From the NCBI RefSeq assembly GCF_014334335.1, contig NZ_JACSEU010000001.1:620001-684000 (forward strand): DNA of 64,000 bases, in the 5' to 3' direction. The stretch is from Treponema sp. Marseille-Q3903 (GTDB taxonomy: Bacteria > Spirochaetota > Spirochaetia > Treponematales > Treponemataceae). The translations under genes and the position numbers were made by a program. The notes below the pieces were generated by a model. The model saw nothing but the letters and a program-made list of their open reading frames with translations, did no database searches and was not told the DNA's origin. Each line of letters begins with the position of its first letter. Position 1 is the first letter of the stretch. Below, piece by piece: positions 38,192-46,056 of this stretch.

Positions 38192-38791
38192 ATGATTATT
38201 ACATGTCTTGATCTTGAAGGCGTTCTTGTACCGGAAATTTGGATAGCTTTTTCAGATGCAGTCGGAATTCCCGAATTGAGAAGAACGACACGTGATGAAC
38301 CTGACTACGATAAACTGATGAAATACAGAATTGACATTTTAAGAAAACACGGGCTCGGGTTAAATCAGATACAACAGACAATCGAAAAAATAGATCCGTT
38401 GCCGGGCGCAAAAAAGTTTCTGGACGAGCTCCGTTCATGCTGCCAGACAATTATTTTGAGCGACACATTCAGTCAGTTTGCAGCTCCTCTTATGAAAAAA
38501 CTTGGTCAACCTACAATCTTCTGCAATTCACTCGAAGTGTCGGAAAGCGGTGAAATTACAGGATATAAAATGCGGTGTGAAAAAAGCAAATATACAACTG
38601 TAAAAGCGCTACAGTCTATCGGGTTTGAAACGATCGCTTCCGGCGACAGTTTTAATGACTTGGGAATGATCGAGGCTTCTAAAGCAGGATTTTTGTTCCG
38701 TTCAACGGAAAAAATCATAAAGGAATATCCACAATATCCTGCATTTACAGAATACTCTGAATTGTTGGCTGCAATAAAAAAGTATCTTTAA
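38192..38791 (+). CDS. thrH: ThrH-type phosphoserine phosphatase / homoserine phosphotransferase
   Basis: The 199-residue HAD-family enzyme begins CLDLEGVLVPE, the ThrH version of the HAD DxDxT motif (Asp nucleophile; second acidic residue Glu). LSDTFSQF near 97 supplies motif II, and SGDSFNDLGMIEASKAG near 150 is motif IV. I start it at ATG 38192, which follows GGAGG. A longer frame to 38162 adds residues without homology. It dephosphorylates phosphoserine and can transfer phosphate to homoserine. Confidence 0.92.
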   Translation: MIITCLDLEGVLVPEIWIAFSDAVGIPELRRTTRDEPDYDKLMKYRIDILRKHGLGLNQIQQTIEKIDPLPGAKKFLDELRSCCQTIILSDTFSQFAAPLMKKLGQPTIFCNSLEVSESGEITGYKMRCEKSKYTTVKALQSIGFETIASGDSFNDLGMIEASKAGFLFRSTEKIIKEYPQYPAFTEYSELLAAIKKYL

Positions 38792-38824
38792 ATATATGAT
38801 TTTAATTTTTTTTGGAGGATTATT

Positions 38825-39415
38825 ATGAAAAAGATTTTTATCGTTTTTGCAATGCTTGCCGGTCTTTCGGCTTCCGTATCGGCTATCGGATTTTCTGTAG
38901 GCGGACGCGGTTTTTGTGGAACAAATCTTGATAAAACAATAGTTGCCGGCGGCGGTGCGTTTTTTAATCTCGATCTGATCGGAGGATTCGGATTCCAGGC
39001 AGAATCGAATATAACTTCAAGCGTCGTCACTTTTGGAGAAAAATCTGTTACATTCACAGATTATTCAGTGCTCGATATGCCGATTTTGGTCTGGTACAAT
39101 GCAAAACTTCCTATCATCACAATTGGTGGCGGAGTCGGTTTGAATTTCAGCTCTGTTCTTGGAAACGGATATGCCACAAAGTCTGATATAAAGAACATGA
39201 ACGCAGGTTTGGCTGCCGGTGTAAACGTGATTTTAAATATCAACAGTCATTTTGGACTTGTGTTCGGGGCAAACGGCGTGTTTGATTTTACTCCGACAAT
39301 TCAAAAGTTCGTAAGCAAAGACGGTCACGTAACAAAGATAGAGCTCAGCAGTGACTCTTTTTCTTTCAAAAGAAAATCAATTTATTGCAGCGCAGGGCTT
39401 CAATATAAATTCTAG
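38825..39415 (+). CDS. outer-membrane beta-barrel-like protein
   Basis: The 196-residue protein has a signal peptide (KKIFIVFAMLAGLSASVSA) and alternating hydrophobic beta strands, Gly-rich. It ends in an aromatic residue (LQYKF), typical of outer-membrane barrels. The length suggests about eight strands, similar in shape to OmpX or OmpW-like proteins. GGAGG precedes the ATG, and a stem-loop with a T tract follows at 39426. Confidence 0.7.
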   Translation: MKKIFIVFAMLAGLSASVSAIGFSVGGRGFCGTNLDKTIVAGGGAFFNLDLIGGFGFQAESNITSSVVTFGEKSVTFTDYSVLDMPILVWYNAKLPIITIGGGVGLNFSSVLGNGYATKSDIKNMNAGLAAGVNVILNINSHFGLVFGANGVFDFTPTIQKFVSKDGHVTKIELSSDSFSFKRKSIYCSAGLQYKF

Positions 39416-39425
39416 TCATTAAAGA

Positions 39426-39468
39426 CGATGTTTCAAAGCAGATATATCTTTGAGGCATCGACTTTTTT
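39426..39468 (+). terminator. rho-independent terminator
   Basis: Arms CGATGTTTCAAAG and CTTTGAGGCATCG pair over 13 positions (two G-T pairs), followed by a T6 tract. It separates the barrel gene from the TPP riboswitch ten bases downstream. Confidence 0.75.
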
Positions 39469-39477
39469 GCATTTTGA

Positions 39478-39567
39478 TTACCGGGGGTGGTGAAGAACGG
39501 CGTTGCCGTTTGAATCCTGAGATTAAACCCTTAGAACCTGATTCGGATAATTCCGACGGAGGAAGGT
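39478..39567 (+). promoter_or_regulatory. TPP riboswitch (THI element)
   Basis: The conserved thiamine pyrophosphate aptamer is clear. CCTGAGATTAAACCCTTAGA contains the CTGAGA pyrimidine-sensing motif and the ACCCTT segment. AACCTGATTCGGATAATTCC carries the pyrophosphate-sensing helix, followed by GACGGAGGAAGGT. P1 can form between ACC (39480) and GGT (39565), the base directly before ATG 39568. The only ribosome site (GGAGG) is inside the aptamer, so ligand binding should block translation directly. No separate expression platform exists. Confidence 0.95.
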
Positions 39568-40539
39568 ATGAACAAACATCATACTCTTATATTTTTTTCA
39601 ACATTATTGTTATTGGTTTGCAGCACATTGTTCGGCTGTAAAAAAAGCAGCGTCAGCAGCGAAAGACTTTCTCAGCTGATAGTTTACACTTATAACTCTT
39701 TCAGCGGCGAATGGGGCTCCGGTCCTGAAATCGCACGGCTTTTTGAAGAAAAGAGCGGCATCAAAGTTGTTTATACAGACTGCGGCGACAGCGTCCAGAT
39801 TCTTTCAAAAGCAATCCTCGAAAAAAACGATCCTTATGCAGATGTTGTTGTCGGGTTAGATAACAACCTTGTCCAAAAAGCACAATCGAGCGGAGTTCTC
39901 GAAAAGTATAAACCGTCAGATATATCTTCTCTCGAAGATGGGCTTGAGAATCAGCTCGGCGGAAACTGGATTTTGACTCCGTACGATTACAGCCCGTTTG
40001 CAATAATCTGGAATTCCTCTTCCGGTGTACCGGCTCCTGAAAGTTTTGAAGATTTGACAAAAGACATCTACAGAAAAAAACTCATCTTGATGGACGCTCG
40101 CACAAGCACGCTCGGAGTGGGATTTGAAGCTTGGGTAAATAAAGTTTATGGTGACAAAGCTGATGACTATATTAAGCGGCTACAACCTTCTATTTTGACT
40201 GTTGCGCCAAGCTGGAGTACGGGTTACGGTATGTTCACAAGAGGCGAAGCGCCTCTCGTAATAAGCTACACGACAAGCGAAGCGTATCACGTTGAATATG
40301 GTGAAGGCGATTTTAGAAAAGCTCTTGAGTTTACAGATGGGCACATTTTGCAGATAGAAGGAGCCGGTATTATCAAAAACTGCAAAAATTCTGACGCTGC
40401 TAAAAAATTTATAGATTTTCTTATCAGCGAAGAAGCGCAAAATATCATACCGCTGACACAATGGATGTACCCGGCAAACAAAAATGTAAAATTGCCGGAA
40501 TGCTATTCAAAAGTGATAAAGCCTAAAATTTTAAGATAA
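39568..40539 (+). CDS. thiB: thiamine ABC transporter substrate-binding lipoprotein
   Basis: The 323-residue protein has a lipoprotein signal with lipobox TLFGCKKS (Cys near residue 24). The ThiB/iron-type periplasmic binding fold follows (IVYTYNSFSGEWGSG, YADVVVGLDNNLV, LTPYDYSPFAIIWN, EGAGIIKNCKN). It delivers thiamine or its phosphates to ThiPQ. It is directly controlled by the TPP riboswitch at its start codon. Confidence 0.92.
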   Translation: MNKHHTLIFFSTLLLLVCSTLFGCKKSSVSSERLSQLIVYTYNSFSGEWGSGPEIARLFEEKSGIKVVYTDCGDSVQILSKAILEKNDPYADVVVGLDNNLVQKAQSSGVLEKYKPSDISSLEDGLENQLGGNWILTPYDYSPFAIIWNSSSGVPAPESFEDLTKDIYRKKLILMDARTSTLGVGFEAWVNKVYGDKADDYIKRLQPSILTVAPSWSTGYGMFTRGEAPLVISYTTSEAYHVEYGEGDFRKALEFTDGHILQIEGAGIIKNCKNSDAAKKFIDFLISEEAQNIIPLTQWMYPANKNVKLPECYSKVIKPKILR

Positions 40540-40607
40540 TCTTATATATCTAAAAATCTTAACAGGATTTAGTCTTAACAAGGCGCATCAATTTTGGCGT
40601 TAAACAG

Positions 40608-41999
40608 ATGTTTCAGATTTACTTTTACACATTGAAGATTGCTGTATTCTCAACATTGATCGCTGCTGTGATTGGACTCATAACATCTTTTTTTACCGCA
40701 AATCGCAAATTTTACGGCAGAAGATTGTTGTTGTCATTGTCAGCAATCCCATTATGCATTCCGCCTCTGATTGTCGCACTTGGATATGTCGGCTTTTGGG
40801 GAGTCAACGGTTTTGTGAACAAATTGTTTGGCACAAATTTTTCATTTTTGTATTCAACTTTAGGGATTGTTATTGCTCAAGGATTTTACAATTTTCCGCT
40901 TGTCACAGGAATTGTTACCGATGCATGGCAAAAACTTCCGTCTGAACAAGCTTCAGCGGCTAGCCTGCTCGGTGCAAACAGGTGCCGCGTATTTTTCACT
41001 GTGACATTGCATCAACTTTCTGGGGCAATCGCCGCAGCGTGCATCCCGGTTTTTCTGTTCAGTTTTTTTAGTTTTATGATAGTGATGCTTTTTTCACCGC
41101 CGGGGCAATCTACACTTGAAGTTGAAATTTATCATTCAATCAGAAGTACGCTCGACATCTGTTCTGGGGCAAAACTTGCCGTGATGGAAACTTCGACAGC
41201 TCTTGGGATTGTCGCTCTGTACAGTTTTATAATCAGAAAAAGTCAGTCATCTTCAGCCGGAATAGATTTTGTTGTCCAGCCGGAAAAGCGGCTGGGCAGA
41301 GAAATCTTTATCTTTATACCGATAATCTGTATGATTTTGATTTTTTTTGCATTTCCGTTTATTTCGGTTTTTGTTTCCGGACTTGCAAGCGTGACGAAAT
41401 TGTTTGCTAGTCCAACTTTTTGGAGCGCTGCGCGGAACTCGGTTTTGACAGGTTTTTGCACAGGTTTTTTATGCACCTTTCTTGCTTTTTTTTATTCACT
41501 TTTTATCAAGCTCAGCCGCCGTCAAGGAAACTTCATCCTTCAAACGCTTCCCATAATTCCAATGGCAATTTCGTCAGTTGTGATTTCTTGGGGTGCGAGT
41601 TTAATCTTCCGTAAAGGGAACGTATTTATGCTCATCGCTCTTCAAACTCTTTTGTATTGGCCTGTTGCTTACAGACATGTTCAAAGTGGAATAAACAGGC
41701 TCACTCCTGAAACCGATATGGCCGCCGCCATTCTTTCTCGCGGACTATTTGATTCAATCTTGCGCGTTTACATTCCCGAATGTATGCCGATTCTCCTGTC
41801 GTCTTTCGGATTTTGTTTTGCGATGAGCCTTGGAGATGCGACAATTCCCCTTGTCCTTTCAATTCGAGGATTTTCTACTCTTGCGCTGTATACTTACAAT
41901 CTTGCAGGGGCATACAGATTCAATCAGGCGTGCGCTTGCGGTGGGATAGTTGCTCTGATAAGCATGATAATTTTTTTTACAAAGAGGGGTTCAAGATGA
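40608..41999 (+). CDS. thiP: thiamine ABC transporter permease
   Basis: The 463-residue protein has about 12 membrane helices and two ABC permease (EAA-type) loops: QASAASLLGANRCRVFFTVTLHQ near 113 and DMAAAILSRGLFDSILRVYIPE near 375. This is the duplicated-domain layout of ThiP. A 68-base gap with no clear ribosome site separates it from thiB. Its stop overlaps thiQ as ATGA. Confidence 0.9.
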   Translation: MFQIYFYTLKIAVFSTLIAAVIGLITSFFTANRKFYGRRLLLSLSAIPLCIPPLIVALGYVGFWGVNGFVNKLFGTNFSFLYSTLGIVIAQGFYNFPLVTGIVTDAWQKLPSEQASAASLLGANRCRVFFTVTLHQLSGAIAAACIPVFLFSFFSFMIVMLFSPPGQSTLEVEIYHSIRSTLDICSGAKLAVMETSTALGIVALYSFIIRKSQSSSAGIDFVVQPEKRLGREIFIFIPIICMILIFFAFPFISVFVSGLASVTKLFASPTFWSAARNSVLTGFCTGFLCTFLAFFYSLFIKLSRRQGNFILQTLPIIPMAISSVVISWGASLIFRKGNVFMLIALQTLLYWPVAYRHVQSGINRLTPETDMAAAILSRGLFDSILRVYIPECMPILLSSFGFCFAMSLGDATIPLVLSIRGFSTLALYTYNLAGAYRFNQACACGGIVALISMIIFFTKRGSR

Positions 42000-42643
42000 G
42001 TTACTTTTTTGCAAAAAATATATATAAAGTTTGGGAAACAGTTACAGTTGATTTTTCTATCGAATGCGAAAAAGGGACGATGACTTGCCTTTTGGGTCCG
42101 AGCGGAAGCGGAAAATCTACGATATTAAACATAATTGCCGGGCTTGAAAAAAATGACAACTCAAAACTTATGATAGAACTCGATGGCCGCAGAATTGAAA
42201 AACTCGCCCCGTATATGCGAGAAGTCGGAATGGTTTTTCAAAGCGGAGCTCTTTTTAATCACATGGACATCGTTCACAATGTTGCGTACGGACTTATATC
42301 TAAGAAAATGAAAAAGAGAGATGCAATAGGGCGTGCTTCAGATTTTTTGAAAGAATTCAATCTTGAAGGTTTTGATAAACGCATGCCGCAGACTTTGAGT
42401 GGGGGAGAGCGCCAGAGAGTTGCGCTTGCCAGAACTATTATCACAAAGCCGAAGCTCGTTTTGCTCGATGAACCGTTTTCAGCCCTCGATGCAGATTTAC
42501 GCAAGAATCTTGCTGAAAAGTTGTGCCAATGGCAAAAGCAGTTTGATTTTACTGCAATTATGGTCACACATGATGAAGCTGAAGCAAAAACTGTCGCAGA
42601 CAATATTGTCAGACTTGAAGGACAAATCTCTCAAAAGTCATGA
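41996..42643 (+). CDS. thiQ: thiamine ABC transporter ATP-binding protein
   Basis: The 215-residue ATPase has Walker A GPSGSGKSTIL near residue 37, Q-loop MVFQSGALFNHM, signature LSGGERQRVALART and Walker B LVLLDEPFSALDAD. The H-loop is MVTHDEAEAK. I start at ATG 41996, which overlaps the thiP stop and follows GAGGGG; a longer in-frame extension inside thiP is spurious. It completes the thiBPQ salvage system. No thiamine synthesis gene is nearby. Confidence 0.92.
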   Translation: MSYFFAKNIYKVWETVTVDFSIECEKGTMTCLLGPSGSGKSTILNIIAGLEKNDNSKLMIELDGRRIEKLAPYMREVGMVFQSGALFNHMDIVHNVAYGLISKKMKKRDAIGRASDFLKEFNLEGFDKRMPQTLSGGERQRVALARTIITKPKLVLLDEPFSALDADLRKNLAEKLCQWQKQFDFTAIMVTHDEAEAKTVADNIVRLEGQISQKS

Positions 42644-42653
42644 AATAGAAATG

Positions 42654-43526
42654 TCAATAAATCATTGTGCCGATTCCGCGGTCGCTGAACATCTCGATTA
42701 AAAGAGAATGCGGAATACGTCCGTCAATGATATGTGTTTTTGGAACACCGCCGGCAAGGGCTGTAATGCAGCAGTCAATTTTCGGAATCATTCCTGAGTT
42801 TATAATCCCGGTTGCCTTTAGAGAACCAATAGCAGTGCGTTCAATTCTCTTTATCAAAGACGACGGGTCGTTTACATCTCTCAAAACTCCAGGAACGTTT
42901 GTCAGTTGCACAAATTTTTCTGCCTTGAGCGCAACTGCGATTCTCGCTGCAGCCGTATCAGCATTTATGTTGTAGCGAGCGTCGTCTCCTTGTTCGCCAA
43001 GCGCAACAGTTGAAACTACAGGAATAAAACCTTCATCTAAAAGAGATGTTATGATTTCGGGATTTACTTCTGTAACTTCCCCTACAAATCCTAAATCTTT
43101 TTCAGTTTTTTTTGCGCGAAGCAATCCCGAGTCTACGCCGCTCAAACCGACAGCTTTCCCCCCTTTTTGAAAAAGGATTCCAACTATGTCTTTGTTCAGT
43201 TTTCCTGTGAGAACCATCTGGACAATTTCCATTGTTTCTTCATCTGTATAGCGCAACCCGTCAACAAATTTGCTTTCTTTGCCAACTCTCTCAAGCATGT
43301 GGTTGATTTCGGGACCGCCGCCGTGGACAAGTACGACTTTTACGCCGATTGTGTTCAGCAAAACTATGTCTTCCATGACAGCCTGTTTGAGTTCTTCATT
43401 TAACATGGCATTTCCGCCGTATTTTACAACTACAACTTTTCCGCACCAGTTTTTAAAATAAGGAAGAGCTTCAACAAGTACGTTCGCCCATGTTTCAGAA
43501 CTCATCTCATCTATACTTTTATCCAT
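42654..43526 (-). CDS. argB: acetylglutamate kinase
   Basis: ArgB phosphorylates N-acetylglutamate. The 290-residue protein has [11 protein letters not shown] near residue 31, [14 protein letters not shown] near 63, the N-acetylglutamate motif [12 protein letters not shown] near 185 and a C-terminal [14 protein letters not shown]. The extended N-terminal helix (EALPYFKNW) resembles arginine-sensitive hexameric enzymes. It is last in the argC-argJ-argB run and convergent with thiQ ten bases away. Confidence 0.95.
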   Translation of the reverse strand: MDKSIDEMSSETWANVLVEALPYFKNWCGKVVVVKYGGNAMLNEELKQAVMEDIVLLNTIGVKVVLVHGGGPEINHMLERVGKESKFVDGLRYTDEETMEIVQMVLTGKLNKDIVGILFQKGGKAVGLSGVDSGLLRAKKTEKDLGFVGEVTEVNPEIITSLLDEGFIPVVSTVALGEQGDDARYNINADTAAARIAVALKAEKFVQLTNVPGVLRDVNDPSSLIKRIERTAIGSLKATGIINSGMIPKIDCCITALAGGVPKTHIIDGRIPHSLLIEMFSDRGIGTMIY

Positions 43527-43621
43527 ATTCGATTTGTCTCCGTTTTTGTGTATTTTCCGTCTTTTTCCCGGTTATTATTTCACGATTCCCGTTTGCTGTT
43601 TACCGTACAAATGTAAAAAAA

Positions 43622-44902
43622 TTATGTGCGGTAGTCGCCGTTGATTTTCACATAATCGTATGTAAGGTCACAGCCCCACGCAGTTCCCTCAGCATCTCCA
43701 TCATGGCACTGGACTAATATTTCGACTGCTTCTTCTTTCATGATTGATTTTGCAATTTCTTCATCAAAGTTTGTCGGGACACCGTCTTTATACACAAGGA
43801 CGGCATTTTCGCCGTGCACTTCAAAAGTATCGTAATCTTCAAAATATCGTTTAGAATTTTTGTTGCTTGTAAACCATATGCTCGTTTTATCTGGATTAAA
43901 TTCTATGCCGCTGTAACCCATAGCACAGAGAAATCGACCGAAGTTTGCATCGCTTCCGAACATCGCGGCTTTTACAAGTGAAGAGCAGATTATTTGTTTG
44001 GCGAGTCCGCGAGCAGCCTGTACTGAAGAAGCGCCTCTTACATTGCATTCCACAAGCCTTGTCGCTCCTTCTCCATCTGCGGCGATTTTCTTTGCCATGA
44101 CTTTGTTCATCTTGTTCAACGCCGCTAAAAAAGTTTCGTAATCTTCTCCTTCTGATGTGATTTCTTTATTGCCTGCAAGACCGTTTGCGATGATTGTAAG
44201 GGAGTCGTTCGTAGATGTGTCTCCGTCAACGCTTACGCAGTTGTATGTTCCCAAAATCGAAGATTTCAGCGCTTTGTTCAGCATCTCAGAAGAAATTGCG
44301 CAATCAGTTGTGATTATACTCAGCATTGTCCCCATGTTTATATGAATCATCCCTGAACCCTTGCACATTGTCCCCATTCTGCACACTTTTTCGCCTATTG
44401 TAAATTCTACGGCACATTCTTTGAATTTGGTGTCTGTCGTCATTATTGCAATTCTTGCCTGTTTGTTTCCATCTTTTGACAGCCCATTCTTTAGTTCTGC
44501 TATGTTGTTTTCAACTTTTGTGACATCGAATTGTGAGCCTATAACTCCTGTCGAATAGACAATCACGTCTTCAGTTTTTATCCCTAGCTGCTCAGCCGCG
44601 CATTTTGCCATTCGGTATGCATTTTCTGCACCTTGAACTCCTGTGCAGCAGTTTGCGTTTCCTGAAATTGCAATCAGAGCTTGTGCCTTTCCGTCTGAGA
44701 GGTGTTTTTTTGAGAGTTTGACGCTTTCTGCCTTTACTCGATTTTGGGTAAAAACTCCAGCCGCCGTACACGGTACTTCCGAAAATACAAGCGCCATGTC
44801 ATTCTTTGTTCTGCTTGATTTGATGTGGCACAGCATTCCGTTTGCAGTAAAACCTTTTGCGGCACAAACACCGCCATCTATAAACTTGATTACCTTTTGC
44901 AT
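43622..44902 (-). CDS. argJ: glutamate N-acetyltransferase / amino-acid acetyltransferase
   Basis: ArgJ moves the acetyl group from N-acetylornithine to glutamate, so the acetyl cycle is closed. The 426-residue precursor has the autocleavage site in GEGATRLVECNV near residue 198 (cleavage before Thr) and SGNANCCTGVQG near 80, the oxyanion-type region. With argJ present, argA or argE is not required. It lies between argC and argB with gaps of 81 and 95 bases. Confidence 0.95.
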   Translation of the reverse strand: MQKVIKFIDGGVCAAKGFTANGMLCHIKSSRTKNDMALVFSEVPCTAAGVFTQNRVKAESVKLSKKHLSDGKAQALIAISGNANCCTGVQGAENAYRMAKCAAEQLGIKTEDVIVYSTGVIGSQFDVTKVENNIAELKNGLSKDGNKQARIAIMTTDTKFKECAVEFTIGEKVCRMGTMCKGSGMIHINMGTMLSIITTDCAISSEMLNKALKSSILGTYNCVSVDGDTSTNDSLTIIANGLAGNKEITSEGEDYETFLAALNKMNKVMAKKIAADGEGATRLVECNVRGASSVQAARGLAKQIICSSLVKAAMFGSDANFGRFLCAMGYSGIEFNPDKTSIWFTSNKNSKRYFEDYDTFEVHGENAVLVYKDGVPTNFDEEIAKSIMKEEAVEILVQCHDGDAEGTAWGCDLTYDYVKINGDYRT

Positions 44903-44983
44903 AAATATTCATTCCTTTTGTATATTTATACCGATTTTACAGAGAAACCTCAAGTGCTGTTTATACGAACTCCACATCGTATT

Positions 44984-45919
44984 CTACAACCCTTTTCCTT
45001 CGTCTATCCCCATCATGATGTTCATGCATTGAACCGCAGCTCCGCTTGCTCCTTTTCCAAGGTTGTCAAAGCGAGTTGTAACCATAATTCTTTCATCGTT
45101 TCCGTAAATAAAAAGCTGCATATTGTTTGTGCCGGCGAGCGTGTTTGCTGCGATAAACTGTTCTGCAAAAACCATAAATTCTTCAACTTTTACAAAGCGG
45201 CACCCTTGATAATGTTCTCTAAACATATCCCAAACATCGCGAGCGGTAACTTTTTTATTGAGCATGCGTGAATGCAAACCTACAGTCACTGTCATCCCCT
45301 GAAAATAATCACAAATATAAGGGTTAAAAATAGGTTGATATTCAAGCCCTGAAATCAGCTTCATCTCGGGTAAGTGTTTGTGATTCTGCGTCAGAGCGTA
45401 CAGGCGAGGTGAATCAAGTTCAGGATTTCTGTTTTCAGATTCATACAAAGCGATTGTTTTTTTACCGGCGCCGGAATATCCGCTGACAGCGTGAACGACA
45501 ACAGGATAGTCTCGAGGCATAATTCCTGATTTTACAAGCGGATATAAAATTGCAACTGTCCCGGAAGCGTAACAGCCGGGAACTGCGACCCTTTTAGACT
45601 TTTCAATTTTCCGGCGGAAAGAGCTATCTAATTCGGGAAAACCGTATGCCCAATCGGGATTTACGCGGTGAGCAGTTGAGGCGTCTATGATTCGCGTATC
45701 AGGGTTTGTGCACAATTTTACAGATTCGACAGCGGCTTCATCAGGTAAGCACAAAAAAGTGAAATCGGATGAGTTTATTATTTTAGCTTTTTCAGACGGA
45801 TCTTTTCGCTTTTCTTCTTCAATCGTGATAATTTCTACATCATCACGGTTTGCAAACCTCTGAAAAATTTTAAGTCCTGTTGTACCTTCTTTTCCATCAA
45901 TAAAAACTTTGTATGCCAT
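44984..45919 (-). CDS. argC: N-acetyl-gamma-glutamyl-phosphate reductase (type 2)
   Basis: ArgC reduces N-acetylglutamyl phosphate. The ~311-residue protein starts YKVFIDGKEGTTGLKIF (NADP loop). The catalytic Cys is in VAVPGCYASGTVAI near residue 112, and the His is probably in VTVGLHSRML. The short form near 310 residues is the type 2 enzyme. I start it at ATG 45919, where homology begins. No ribosome site precedes it, and the -10 box ends six bases upstream. Confidence 0.93.
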   Translation of the reverse strand: MAYKVFIDGKEGTTGLKIFQRFANRDDVEIITIEEEKRKDPSEKAKIINSSDFTFLCLPDEAAVESVKLCTNPDTRIIDASTAHRVNPDWAYGFPELDSSFRRKIEKSKRVAVPGCYASGTVAILYPLVKSGIMPRDYPVVVHAVSGYSGAGKKTIALYESENRNPELDSPRLYALTQNHKHLPEMKLISGLEYQPIFNPYICDYFQGMTVTVGLHSRMLNKKVTARDVWDMFREHYQGCRFVKVEEFMVFAEQFIAANTLAGTNNMQLFIYGNDERIMVTTRFDNLGKGASGAAVQCMNIMMGIDEGKGL

Positions 45920-45925
45920 AATTGC

Positions 45926-45954
45926 ATAATAGATAATTGATTTGCCTTTATCAA
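45926..45954 (-). promoter_or_regulatory. promoter of argCJB, likely leaderless start
   Basis: Minus strand: TTGATA (45949-45954), a 17-base spacer and TATTAT (45926-45931) are followed by GCAATT and the argC ATG. There is no Shine-Dalgarno sequence. An Arg-box operator was looked for and not recognised. Confidence 0.6.
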
Positions 45955-46056
45955 TAGATATGCAGATTTCTGTCCAAGAATATCGAAGTATACCAAAACA
46001 TAAAGCACTTTTTGCGACAAAAATCAGCATTTGGCTGTCTCTATGGGAAAGTCAGT

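Noticed and set aside
45920-45980. ArgR box at the argC promoter
   Set aside because: The A/T-rich sequence vaguely resembles half an Arg box, but no two-box arrangement can be defended.
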